From: Dryococelus australis
Taxonomy: Eukaryota > Arthropoda > Insecta > Phasmatodea > Phasmatidae
Assembly: GCA_029891345.1 (NCBI GenBank)
Contig: CM056994.1
Location: 55,521,251 to 55,585,250, forward strand
Reading direction: 5' to 3'
Length of the DNA: 64,000 nt
The position numbers and the translations under genes were made by a program. Positions 47,816 through 58,734 of the stretch are shown here, one piece after another. Each line of letters begins with the position of its first letter. The stretch's first letter is position 1. The notes beneath the pieces were generated by a model. That model was given only the letters and a program-made list of their open reading frames with translations. It was not told the DNA's origin and made no database searches.

Positions 47816-48309
47816 AGAATCCCTAGGACTTAGAGAACAGGAGTGAATGAAAGAATAACACAACTACGTGAAGCCTTTTTCGAACTCGTGGAGATGAGAC
47901 TGCGCCCATATTGGCTTTACCTCATAACAATTTTCCTTTTTAAACAAATGCATTGTATACAAGTTTTGGCCTGTTTTATTACACTTCCTTTTAATTGTCA
48001 GTTACTCTGCAAACAATGTACTGAATAATTAGTAATAATAAAATAATATGACAATCACTTTTCCCAATTTACCCAAAAATGTCGCACAAACAGTTATGTA
48101 TCAGCCTTGTATAAAATTGTAGATCTTCAGTTGAATACTTGCGCAGCACAATTTTATCGCCACTAAAATTCAGCATACACACTGCAACAACGTTATAAGT
48201 ATAACAACTTGCTGCAAAAGGCGTGCTTCTGACAGGGCAATGTATGGTACGTATGAAATGAAACCACACACACACACACATACATACGTGCGTAAGGGGA
48301 CCACATTTG

Positions 48310-48395
48310 AAAATTACTTGCCTGTTGTCGCGGGCACGGGACTCGAATCCGCGCATTGAGATGAGGGAGCGCTGTCCTGGCGCACTGGAGGTGAG
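48310..48395 (-). other. tRNA-like / SINE-head-like sequence
   Basis: On the minus strand CGCCAGGACAGCGCTCCCTC and CTCATCTCAATGCGCGGATT are followed by CGAGTCCCGTGCCCGCGAC. The GATTCGAGTCC segment fits a pol III B box, and the flanks GCGCGG/CCGTGC can pair as a T stem. GCGC-CAGGACA-GCGC could be a D arm. The acceptor stem has no clear 5' partner, so it is a tRNA-derived SINE or a tRNA relic, not a functional tRNA gene. A (CA)n tract follows. Confidence 0.4.
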
Positions 48396-49273
48396 GGGAG
48401 CTAGAGAATAGCAAGGATGGCAGTAGGTGTCGCTGTATGTCCGCCAGTCGCAAAGTATATAAGGCCGCTGGGGCCTGACCACTCGCCGGAACGTGCAGGG
48501 CGTCCCGACCTCCGGGCTATGTGTTCTTTGCGGTCTGGTGAGGGAAACTTCCTCAGCCCGCAGAGAGATACAAATGCTGCAACCGTTTTGGGTGGTATAA
48601 GGGACCTCACAAGGGCCCGAGCACAACCCCGCTCTGAGCTTCGGCAGTGATTAGAAATGGCGGCGGCTGCCCCCACTCTTTGACCCACTCTGCTGATACC
48701 ATTTCGAGGGCACATCGACGCTGAAGTTCGGCGCGAGCTACTGAGGGCAACACTGCAGGGCGACCCGAAATACTGACGTCTTGGAGAGACATGACCAGAT
48801 CGGCCAATCACACCACCACAACACGACATCACGAGACGGAGCAGCTCCGGTCGGGTGTCGCTAATTACCAGCGATAACGATACATTCAGTTCTGGTTGCA
48901 GGATAGATCCGGAAACGTGCAGTGAACCCTAGAGATCCCCTATTATGAACCTTAACGTTTGTTAACGTAATTGTAGCTCGAAAGAGTCGAGTTTCTATTC
49001 ATTTTATTAGTTGAGATATTTCAGATCTACGCTCTAAATCGGAATCAGTTATTTTTTACTGATTGTCTGTTGAAACTGCTCCATCCGGGATCTGTAGAAA
49101 AAATATCACTAATTCATCAGTTAAAAGAAATCTACTAATTCAAGCAGTAGAAAACTAGTTATTTATAGTTGGATAATAAATAAGCACAGATCATTCCTAT
49201 GTGATGTAAGTTAGGTAAGATTTATTTTGTCGCAGAACACAGATATTGTCCACACAAAAACGTTTTTGGATGT

Positions 49274-49360
49274 GGTTGGGCTCGAACCTCCGCCCATAAT
49301 GCAAAGCATGCTGAAGCTTTCATGATCAGCCGTATCCACTGCCCTACTTTACCACTGCAA
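49274..49360 (-). other. tRNA-like unit in the left arm of the foldback element
   Basis: On the minus strand an A-box-like TAGGGCAGTGG (49336-49346) is followed about 48 bp later by GGTTCGAGCCC (49278-49288), a perfect match to the B-box consensus GGTTCGANNCC. The cloverleaf is decayed. It aligns with the unit in the right arm. Confidence 0.5.
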
Positions 49361-50146
49361 AATGTGTGCTCGTATTATGTATTATGGGTACTGAACCACA
49401 AAATGTAATGTCAAATATTGCTGTAAGTTTCGTGAAGTGAAAATATTTCTTGTTGTCGAAATATACAGATTTTCTGCTCAAGTACATGTCTTTTCCCAGT
49501 TCGAAAGTCAATCTATCTTTAGTGAAGTTCGAATTCTTTACTTTAAAAGATAAATATAGTGGTTTCGATGTACGAGGTTATCGATGTCCACTAGTACCCG
49601 CCATTTTACAATGCAACGAGACACTACAGATTAAAACTATTATTTTTAGTGGCAGATATATCAGTGATAATTTCACTGACTCGATAGTGCGGTGACTCCA
49701 TAAGAAACGTGGATTTACACCAACAAAAGTTTTGTGGTGTGCAAGTTAACAGATCAATTAATGATGAAACGACAAATTTCATAAAGTATTGCATTGTTTC
49801 TAACGTTCCACTGTCTAATTAACACAATTATTACTAGTCAATCTGTCTTTTTAAAGTACCAGTTTCATTCTGTAAAATCTCGTTGCATTGTAAAACGGCA
49901 GATATATAGAAAACACCGACAACACAGTTAAAACCACTATAGTTCTCTTTTAAAGCACACAATCTGAACTAAACTTAACTTATAATGGCTTTCGAGCCTT
50001 ACAAAGACATGTACCTACGTACGCATCGCATAGCATACTATGTGTATATTTCGACAACATGAAGTACTTTCACATTACGAAACCTACAACCGTTTGCCAT
50101 TGTAAATTTATATTACTACGCAAATGCGAGACCGTTCTATCTCAGT

Positions 50147-50235
50147 GGCAAAATAGCAGAGTTGGTAGAACGTCAGACAACAGAAACAAGAGAATGTATT
50201 GCGTTTTGGGGTAGCGGTTCGATACCAACCCGTTC
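50147..50235 (+). other. tRNA-like unit in the right arm of the foldback element
   Basis: TAGCAGAGTTGG (50154-50165) fits the A-box consensus TRGYNNARNNGG at every position. GGTTCGATACC (50216-50226) fits the B-box GGTTCGANNCC, and the 50 bp spacing is as in tRNA genes. The stems are poor, so it is tRNA-derived and not a tRNA gene. It could act as an internal pol III promoter. Confidence 0.55.
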
Positions 50236-50487
50236 CAAAATTTCCTTGTACATGTAATCGTTTTGTTTTCCGACAAAATAATTGTACTTAATTTATTTCA
50301 AACCGAAATGCACGGTTTTTAATACTTGTGCTTTTTATTAATCGACTATAAATAACTGATTTTCTACTGTTTGTATTGGTGGATTTCATTTAACTGAAGA
50401 AATTAAAAGTTTTCTTTTTCTACTGATTCCGGACGGAGCAGTTTCAACTGACAATCAGTAAAAAATAATTGATTCCGATTTAGAGTG

Positions 50488-51390
50488 TAGTATTCATTCA
50501 GTATTTGTTGTTAATGTATTTGATATCATTTATTGTATGAGAAGGAGTAATAAAATAATTATTAGTTTTTTGTAAGTGTCTGGTATCATTGAACCATCTA
50601 GAGTTATTCCCCCACAGTACAGTAACATTAAGAGGATTAGCCTCGGAGAGTTGCCAAGGGTATAAATTTGTTTTTAACAGTAGTAACGTTACAGTAGGCA
50701 TCCCAAGCAAGAACGTTACACTGTGACGGAAAAGTACCCGTTGAAGATGTGTGAAATTATAGAGGTAAAATAAGGGAATTCTCCACACAATCCAAAGGAA
50801 AGTTACTATAAAATAAGAAAAGTAATTAAATCACATTCCACATACTTTTTATTTTATTATAACACTGTAAACTACTCCACACAGCTGAAACTCCAAATTC
50901 GCAATACTACAAAAAAAAATTAAATTCGAAGGGTTGATCTGATTCACCAAGCCTCGCTCTAGTAGTATACTCCTCTCACTATTATATATTCTCATTACTA
51001 TTTTCCCATTTTCCCGTTCAAGCTATGTAAATATTTCCTTACGATCAGCTGTTAAAATAAATTACTTTATATATATATTTATTTATTTACACACATTCAT
51101 ACATACATGCACACACACTCGCCAGGACTAATTGAGCCGCTCTTTTCTTCCGAACAAACACCAGACGAACACGAAACACAATTTTTTTTTTTTTTTTTTA
51201 GTAAAAGTATTTGAAAACGCTATTTTAGAGTCCTTAAACACGATTTAAAATATAATTAAGAAGTTTCACCTAAATAAATGTTAATTGGACAGACACGAAA
51301 TTTGTTAAACTTCAATAAGAATTTTCCACTAGTAAAACGGCAGGTTCATTTCTTTAAAATTCCATGGTTACAAGCTGCACGACGGCAATA
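50488..51390. other. AT-rich DNA, no feature recognised
   Basis: Contains a short (TA)n tract and a 19-20 nt T run near 51181-51200. The 96-codon minus-strand frame at 50498-50788 lacks motifs and crosses the edge of no known gene. Confidence 0.4.
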
Positions 51391-51399
51391 TTACACTCA

Positions 51400-51515
51400 C
51401 AGTACAGTACATTGCACACAGAAGGGATGTGCGTGTTAATGTCGCCCTTATAAATCCCTTGCTTCTAGTCTTGAAACACTGCTAGCTAACTGCAGGCAGG
51501 TAGGCGGGCGCGTTA
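51400..51515 (+). repeat. GC-rich dispersed module
   Basis: Landmarks GGGATGTGCGTGTTAATGTC, GCCCTTATAAATCCCTTGCT and GGCAGGTAGGCGGGCGC. It is diverged but in the same order. Confidence 0.5.
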
Positions 51516-51738
51516 AAGTCGAGGCCAGATTACATGTTATTCTTCCGCTTGAGGACCGCGGATCGATCCGCTATTCCATCGAGTCTACGAGGAAACGTGC
51601 GTGGGCGACACCGCCATTACTTGTGGGTTCCGTCACTTCAACTTCGTCCATTTTTCACATTTTACTTATATTTCGGTGCACACGACGATGATAGACGCTC
51701 TGGAAATATAGTCCTGAAAAAAAACAATTAAATATATA

Positions 51739-53127
51739 CACTCTAAATCTGTATCAGTGAGAATTTCACTGTTTGTATCAGTTAACAACATCTGACTCAT
51801 TCAACAGTTACTTAAGTTAATTTTAACCGATAAATTAGTGGGGAAAAAAAAAAAAGTCCGTTTCCCTCACTTATTGATTCCGTGACATTTTTCCACTTTC
51901 ATCAACCATTTCATTCGCTGTATTTCAGTGGCTTGCTTTTTGACTCATATATCAGTTCAAGAATGTGTATCAGTTTGTAATTTTCTAAAAGTTATGATAG
52001 TAACAGTGTTTGTTAGTGAGTTTATTTTATGCCTAGCAATGGCCTAGTAGTGGAAATTATTCCGCAAGGATTGTTTTATCCTTACACATTAATTTCCACA
52101 GAAAAAAAATGCGGTATGGCTGTTTAGAGGTCACGGCCGTTGGTTTAGCGTGAATACGTCTACATTGACTCGCTCGGACACCTTGATTTTTTTTACGTTC
52201 CCGGCACCGCTTTACTCGATCACATGGGGTTTCAGGGGTATCACTGGATTGCTTTTAAGATGCTCTTTCCAAAGATATACGATTTATGTATTTCGGCTTG
52301 GCTTTTTGACGAGTATAGGCCGACACTGTGTTTAGTTTCCTTAATATTTTACATTAAACTCGTGCAATTTCACCATAACCACGCCACACAAATGTTTTTA
52401 CACACGCAATCTTCTCCTATTCAAAAGTAATACTAAGTGGAAGTTATGAGACGCGGCGAAACTAACTCAACATTGACCCCCCCCCCCCCTCCCAGCTCGC
52501 GATGACTCGCAGTCCTCACTCAACGTAACATATTCTTTGATCCTTTGGCAATCAAGTGGTGTAATTGAATTTTGAATATAGACCATAGATTCGGAGCTGG
52601 AATGCCAAAATGTATCCCCCGATTTTGTTATCATCGGATTTTCTGAATTGCCACCCACTGTGGTTGCAAATTTAAAGACGTATTCGCGTCAAAAACAAAG
52701 CTGTAAAACGTGAAAATATTTACCTACTCACACGCTATGCTTTACACTCTTGATAAATCTAGATTCCAAGAATCCAAGCCATCAGTCACAGCAGCCGGTG
52801 ACGCACAGTCGCAGAGCTAGAGGTCGTGTGTTCCAAACCCGCTTAAGTTAAGGTGGTTTTAATAATCGAAATTGTACTGCACGGCCGGCCATACAAATAT
52901 TTATTTGAACCAACCGGATCTTACACGTTTGTGGCAAGATAAAAAAAAAAAAAAAATTGCTTTTAGCAACTGATTGGATGAAGTATTCGCCGATTAAATT
53001 TAGTGAATTTTTCTCTCTGTAGCAATCAGTGATTTTCAACTTACTCTAAGTGGAGCCATTTTCACTTATTGAAGTAGTTCAATTTGATTGCGAATCATAG
53101 ATATTCCACTGATTTGAATTTAGAGTG
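51739..53127. mobile_element. 1.39 kb TACACTCTAAAT-end element
   Basis: The left end CACTCTAAATCTGTATCAGT and the right end read inverted, CACTCTAAATTCAAATCAGT, are flanked by TA (51737-51738, 53128-53129). Inside the right end, GAAAATGGCTCCACTTAGAG (inverted) matches the small member at 63073. The arms are far less similar to each other than in 49030-50487. A tRNA-like B-box relic (TGTTCCAAACCC) lies near 52829. A 13-nt C run and a 15-nt A run also occur. Confidence 0.7.
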
Positions 53128-53129
53128 TA

Positions 53130-54104
53130 CATAAGAGTAGAGCTGAACTTCGCTGCAGAGGAATCCCCCTCCCCCTCCCCTTTTTTCCAAAATAAAATCA
53201 GGAACTAATAAAAAATAGCACGTGAATTAGGGTTTACAAGTTTACATTACACGTAGGATGTTTTAGCATTTCTTAACACCAATTAATGACCTGAATTCAC
53301 AAGGAATAAGGAAACTTTGTGAATCAGTGAATGCCTGACCAGTAAACAACAATTTGCAATAAACCGGCGCCTGGTGTAAATGTACAGGTTAAAGACGCAG
53401 TCACGCCAGAAGGAATTACTGCGTATTAAGAGGGATATAGGTTCGAGCAAGACGACTCAACCAAATCCATAGGTCAAACGCACTCGGTAACTCAACTCTC
53501 CCGTACAGCAAACATTATATACCGCAGCGAAGTTAGGAATTGCATTTTAGAGATTACCTATGTCAATGAAAAAAAATTAAATTTAAATGTTCGTCAAAGT
53601 TGAAGTTAACAGTCGAGATGTGCGCTGAAATTTTCTGCAGACTTCGCATTAATAACATTTTTAAGATGACGGCGTGGATTCCAGTTACGGCGATGAGGCA
53701 ATGGATGAGCGCATGTCATTACTTTCCTTTAACATACAAAAACCAGGTACAAAGCTGCGACATTGCATGAGCGTATAGCAGATTCCGGTCGCACGCAGCG
53801 GTGGAATGGCCAGACTTATCAACGTGGGAGAACGTCACTCGACGGTCAGTGCCTGCAGATCAAGTACACACGGACCGCTGGAACAGTGCTGATGTACACA
53901 ATGAACACGTACCTCATCTCAGACGAACAGTATTTCCAAGCACTCCATCACAGCTTAGAGAAAAGTAAATAAGTAGTTAACTACTGTGTCTTATATTATA
54001 TTAATTGAATACATGCAAAACTAGGGTAGAAACCTGGACATAACCTGGTCAGTTATCACCGCGTAAGTCTTATAGTGAATGCAAATCCGTTTGATTGTTT
54101 TTTT
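53130..54104. other. No gene; possible degraded module copy
   Basis: GGCGATGAGGCAATGGATGA near 53687 resembles part of the GC-rich module. Otherwise no feature is recognised. Confidence 0.35.
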
Positions 54105-54122
54105 TTTTGCACATAGAGGCAG
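54105..54122 (+). repeat. GC-rich module, left part of a split copy
   Basis: TTTGCACATAGAGGCAG corresponds to TTTGCGCGTAGAGGCGATG of the copy at 36235. The module resumes at 55854 after an inserted element. Confidence 0.5.
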
Positions 54123-55853
54123 CCACTGGCGTAAACAACATCTGATTATTGGGGGTGAGGGTAGGGGGGCGCCAATGATAGACAACAATATTTAGGGTAT
54201 TGGAGGGAAAGGGGGGTGAATAAAATATATAAGTAAAAGTATTTAATTAAAAAGAATATATAAAGTAAATACGTACCTACATATATTGGGTACCTAGTGT
54301 CCACTATGTACATATTTAAATGCATACATGCATAAATTACGTATTTTCTTTATGTACATTACATGTCATGTTACATGTTATGTACATGTTATTTTGTCTG
54401 GGAATGTCATATTCGTGAGGACATTTTGCATGCAACCTAAAAACTAAAAGTACATTATTTTCAAAATGAGAAAATTTCCCATACATATGTTCATTGTTTT
54501 TTACATCTTACTGACGTTTCGCTTATGAGAAACATTTATTTATACATTTTTTTCTACATTTATGAAGCAGTAATAAATTTAAAGAATAAATCCGTGCAAC
54601 CGTTAATTTTTTTTTCAATAACTAGCTAGTAATGTTTTAAATTTTACTTAGTAATGATTAATTTTATTAATTGTGTATCGCCATAGCTACTTATTGGATT
54701 TATACTGGTTAGTTCACAACAAAATTAAAATTAAATATAATACAGTCCAAGAAGCATTATCGAGAATTTATCTGGCGAACAGTTATACCATCGCCATTTG
54801 ATTGACGACATGCTTGTTATAAGAGCGTTGCGTTGTGTTCACTGCCACGACAATGACAAAATTATTCAAGTAAATAATTACAAGTTCTCCGTATTATACC
54901 TACTTTCACGCATTACCATGAACACTTTGTGATTAAAGTTTTATTAAGTACTAATAACATACAAAAAGTACAATTCACTTCTTTTTTTTCACGGCAATAC
55001 TTTGCTGCCCGTTCCATTTATTAAGTATCTCATTCCGCCCATAAATTGCGTCCCTTTCATTCAGATTTGCTAGCTGTCCCATCCTTCTTTTTGTCCGCTA
55101 CATGACCAACTAATTTTTTCCTCCCGACGAAAGCTTGGCAAGCTGTAACTTTAGACGCACGGACGGATCCAAGTACAGCTTTCTAAATTTGTATAGAGTG
55201 TCTGTGGTCTGCTACCGTCAGAAGGCTGCGAAAGATTTATATTTGTCTTCCGTAGTTTGTAATTTGTTTACTTTTTTATTTGCGACTGAATTCGTTGTTA
55301 TAACTTTATAACATTTTGTAAAGATTTTAGAATTAGTTACGCATGAGAAAACAAGCTCTCGTTAGTCTACAAAAAAAATGGTACATCTATCTAGACATAA
55401 AGAATTTATAGAATTCAGAAACGGGTCAAATTTCACATGCAGAGTGCTTATAGTGCAGCTTTAATCGTGTGAGTGTTTGTGCGCACAAAATCGCTAGTCC
55501 ATTCTATCTTATGGAAAAATATTTTTCTAATGTTTTTCGATTATTTTAGTTGGCAGGATTAATTGTGCGGTGTTGTCAGTCGCTCGTCTAGGAGGCCGAT
55601 TTACATGACATGTTATTACGATCTTAACACTGTTAAGTTTTGTAGAAAGACAGCATTTTTTAATTTCTGATATATTTTCAATAGCAATTTATCTTTAAAG
55701 TAACTTTCTATGGAAATTATTTTATATTAGATTTAAAAAACTACCACGAAATTTACAGGGAAAAATATGTTAACAGTTGGAGAGAATAATTGGGGGGGGG
55801 GGGGGAAGCATCCCCTTAACCCCCCCCCCCCCGGCCGGCCGTGACGCCCGTGG
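54123..55853. mobile_element. 1.73 kb TIR element with 6-bp TSD
   Basis: It starts CCACTGGCGTAAAC and ends GTGACGCCCGTGG. Read inverted the end is CCACGGGCGTCAC, a short imperfect inverted repeat. AGGCAG occurs on both sides (54117-54122 and 55854-55859). G- and C-runs of 13-14 nt sit just inside the right end, and GGGGGTGAGGGTAGGGGGGC sits just inside the left. The interrupted flanks join into a copy of the GC-rich module, which supports the boundaries. It has no coding capacity and its superfamily is undetermined. Confidence 0.65.
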
Positions 55854-55892
55854 AGGCAGCAATGTGACACTTGATACGCGTATCAAGTAGGT
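55854..55892 (+). repeat. GC-rich module, right part, with 20-bp perfect palindrome
   Basis: ACTTGATACGCGTATCAAGT (55869-55888) is a perfect palindrome. The first half matches CACTTGATATGCGTG of the copy at 36235. Confidence 0.6.
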
Positions 55893-55947
55893 TGGCATCT
55901 TAATACCTTGAGGTCACCAAGGGTGTTAAGAGCATACGAATGAAATT

Positions 55948-56521
55948 ATTCTCCATTCGTAGTTATTTCCAGCTTTTCTGAAGTCCCACTAAACTTTTAA
56001 AGTTCTACTTTAAAGCTAATCAATATACATACTTCCAAGAGTGCAAACAAAAAGTTAACAAGTCTGGAAGAAAATGTACGAAACATTAATAAATAAAAAA
56101 AAAATCGCACCGTATTAACGCGCTAGATAGTTAATCAGAAATAAATATTTTATGCATAACAATAAAATATGTTCCGACCAATGCACTACTGAAAACATAA
56201 GATGCGTTTACCCCACAAACAACGCAAAAAGACAACTTAATCTAACTATACTTTACATAAGAATGATGTCTTGAAACTCATTACCAGCGAACATCTTTTC
56301 ACTCTGTTTTAACTCATATTTACCATGAAACAAATACTATGATTTGTAGACAAAATATAAGTGAAATATTTATTTAACTAAAAAGAATGTGTGCTAATCA
56401 TAACGGACGTATAAAAAGCTTGTGACATACGATTCATTTACGAAGAAACTAAACATATCATACATGGGTGATCATTCAACGGCATTGTTCAGAAAGTATT
56501 AAAATAATATGAATAGACTAT
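55948..56521 (-). mobile_element. Family C MITE-like element, copy g
   Basis: It starts ATTCTCCATTCGTAGTTATT and ends AATATGAATAGACTATCG. It is about 570 bp, longer than the other copies, and diverged. It shares CATGAAACAAATACTATGAT-type AT-rich interior sequence and AACTAAACATATCATACATG. Confidence 0.55.
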
Positions 56522-57715
56522 CGCAACTTACCTGCATACTTATCAGACCCACGATACATTCACAAATCACTGACTCAATGAGAAATCAAGTATACGCCGT
56601 TTCGTTATCTATAAATTTAAACGTTATCCCCCATCTTTATCCAAATAATGGACGCTGCTTGTCGTTACATTTTGGTATAATAAAAGCTCTGAGTTTGTTA
56701 AACGTCACCACGTATATTGTAATATCTGTCGGTTGGCATGCACGGGTGGAAAACAACGAAATGACGTAGCGTGGTCTACGCGACACACACTGCTTCATTT
56801 GCGGCGAAGCTGTCTTTGCAGCGAACAGCGGACCCTTTCCTTCCCAGTCGCACTGTAATTTAACGCGGTGGCGACGGCAGAATCTTCAACTTTTTAAAAT
56901 GTTTTTTTTCCACAGAAGAACGCGTGGTCGTCGTTAACACACAGTAGACGTTGGGCAGGTCGGCAAAAATACACTTGTTGCCTTTTTACATTGCACAGAA
57001 AATACCGACCGGAACATAAAGAACGGTGTCTTTATTACAGTAGCCGAAAATGCGACTGTAAAGGAACCCGCCCGAACAAAAAGACACAGGAAAACGAGGA
57101 AAGTTTTTCCGGATTTTCTTTTTCCCCCGGCCCAGCTCGACTCTTATCGCCGGGCACTTGGGGATGACGCTGGGCCGGGGGTTTGGGGAAAGGGAGAACT
57201 TTTCCGGATTGTTGGCAGGCGTGGCGGGTGTGGGGTGTGAGGGGGAGAAGAGAATAGGGCATTTGGGACGAAGTTTCAGCGCTGCGCGGCGCCGGTGAGA
57301 TTGCGAAAACCGACAAAAGGGTTAGTAGTTTGGAGAAAGAGAGGGGGGGGGGGGGGGATAAAAGTGAGAGGGCCACGTCTCCAGCAGAAAACAGCGACTG
57401 TACAAAACATACTCGACGCGGAGAAAATACGGAATAAGGAGCCGCTGGTTACCTTTCCTTCGGCCTGCTGTTACGAGGGTTCTCAGCGGCCGGCTTACGC
57501 ATTCTAAGAGGCTGTATCAGCCGTTATACAGAAATTATTCGTTTTAGTGTCGTAACATTCGAGTCAGTATCGTTACTGAAAATTGTTTATTATCGAAGCA
57601 TTATATATCGTAGTTCTGTGCAAATTCTAAACCTGATTGTTAATAAGTGTTCCCTGGTTTTTATTGAAAGGTGGGAATGAATTAATATATACAATTTTGT
57701 ATTAATTTCATTAAT
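56522..57715. other. No gene; poly(G) run
   Basis: GC-rich between 57060 and 57480 with a 15-nt G run at 57343-57357. A 113-codon minus-strand frame (57035-57376) crosses the G run and is proline/serine-rich because of it. Nothing is recognised. Confidence 0.4.
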
Positions 57716-57721
57716 GCATCA

Positions 57722-58510
57722 ACTAGGGGACCCAGCCCGTGACCTTTTTTTTTGTATTGTCATAGGGCTAGAACAGTTACCATGTTAAAAAATTTGGTTA
57801 CCACACAAAGACTGAAAAAAAAAATTGTATAGATATACGTAGGTAATAATGAAACTATGTGAAATAAACTCAACATTGAAGCGACTGCGATCTCATTTAA
57901 TATTTCTCAATACACTTGGCCACTGCGGTCCCATGTAACATAGTTCTATCCACTGAGCCACTAAGGCCCCACTTGAAATCGCTTTATCCACTAAATCACT
58001 AAGACCCCACTTGATATTGTTCTATCCACTGAGCCACTGCGCCCCCACTTGGAATCTCTCTATCCAATGAGATAATAAGGCCCCATTTTATATATACATA
58101 TATATACTTGGCCACTGTGGCCCCACTTGATATAGTTCTATCCCTAAGCCACTGCGGCCCCACTTGGAATCTTTCTATCCACTGAGACACTAAGGCCCCA
58201 CTTGGAAATTAACTCAGCACTGAAGCGAGACATTTAAAGTAAACAAAAATTATATTCCATTAAATTTTATATCTCTATGCAATATTCTCTATCCATTAAT
58301 ACAAAACTTTCATAAAGGAAAAGAAAACTAAAAAATGAGTTTTAGGGCAAAAATTAAGGATTGCGTAATCTGATCTTGCTGAAATTCGAACTTGACCCTG
58401 AAGATTCGCTCTGCAAAATTTGAAGAACTCCTGTCGAGTTTCAAGGAACTTATAGGTATTAAAGCCCGACAGACACACAGACAGAGACCGTCTGCTTATT
58501 TTATAGTAGA
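57722..58510 (-). mobile_element. Helentron-like element with central minisatellite
   Basis: On the minus strand it begins TCTACTATAAAATAAGCAGA (58510 downward) and ends GGGCTGGGTCCCCTAGT (57722). The TC start and the CTAGT end after a GC-rich stretch are Helentron features, and central tandem arrays are common in this group. The sequence near 58440-58500 (CGACAGACACACAGACAGAG) is also typical of insect copies. No Rep/helicase frame is present, so it is non-autonomous. Confidence 0.6.
57915..58206 (-). repeat. Minisatellite of about 46 bp units with A-box-like core
   Basis: About six or seven imperfect units, each containing on the minus strand AGTGGGGCC, then a variant of AGTGGCTCAGTGGATAGA. 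The segment TGGCTCAGTGG fits the tRNA A-box pattern. Units alternate between two variants. A 63-codon minus-strand frame reads the repeats as a QWIEQYQVG-like motif and is not a gene. Confidence 0.75.
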
Positions 58511-58734
58511 CTAGCGGACCCGACAGACGTCCTGTACATATGTCTTAAATCTCTCCCCCTCTCTCTCCACCTCTCTCTCTCCCCTCTCTCTCCCCCTCTC
58601 TTTGCCGAATTGTGAATCTAAACCATTCTCGAATCCACTTGAACACGCACAAAAAATTTCATCAAAATCGGTCCAACCGTTTAGGAGGAGCTCAGTGACA
58701 TACACACGCACAGAAGAATTATATATATAAAGAT
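58510..58734 (-). mobile_element. Second Helentron-like element, end to end with the first
   Basis: On the minus strand it begins near ATCTTTATATATATAATTCT then TCTGTGCGTGTGTATGTCAC, carries CGGTTGGACCGATTTTGATG, and ends GTCTGTCGGGTCCGCTAGT. It contains a (CT)n-rich tract at 58550-58600. Both ends are typical of insect Helentrons. It abuts the 5' end of the element at 57722-58510. Confidence 0.65.

Larger units (their letters stand above)
49030..50487. mobile_element. 1.46 kb foldback element with TACACTCTAAAT-type ends
   Basis: The left end CGCTCTAAATCGGAATCAGT and the right end read inverted, CACTCTAAATCGGAATCAAT, are flanked by TA on both sides (49028-49029, 50488-50489). The similarity continues inward for most of the element: ACTGATTGTCTGTTGAAACT near both ends, AGTAGAAAACTAGTTATTTA against its inverse near 50350-50385, and TTTTACAATGCAACGAGA near 49602 against its inverse near 49880. 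The arms are therefore about 600 bp around a small centre. Each arm carries a tRNA-like unit. No transposase frame is seen. Confidence 0.8.

Noticed and set aside
48310..48395. Functional tRNA gene
   Set aside because: The B-box and T arm are plausible but there is no matching acceptor stem or clear anticodon arm.
48069..48626. 185-codon minus-strand open frame
   Set aside because: It crosses a (CA)n tract and the tRNA-like sequence and is overlapped by other long frames on both strands. The composition is that of translated non-coding GC-richer DNA, with no recognisable motif.
57915..58206. CRISPR-like repeat-spacer array
   Set aside because: Units are contiguous and imperfect with no unique spacers of constant length. 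It is a minisatellite within a eukaryotic Helentron-like element.
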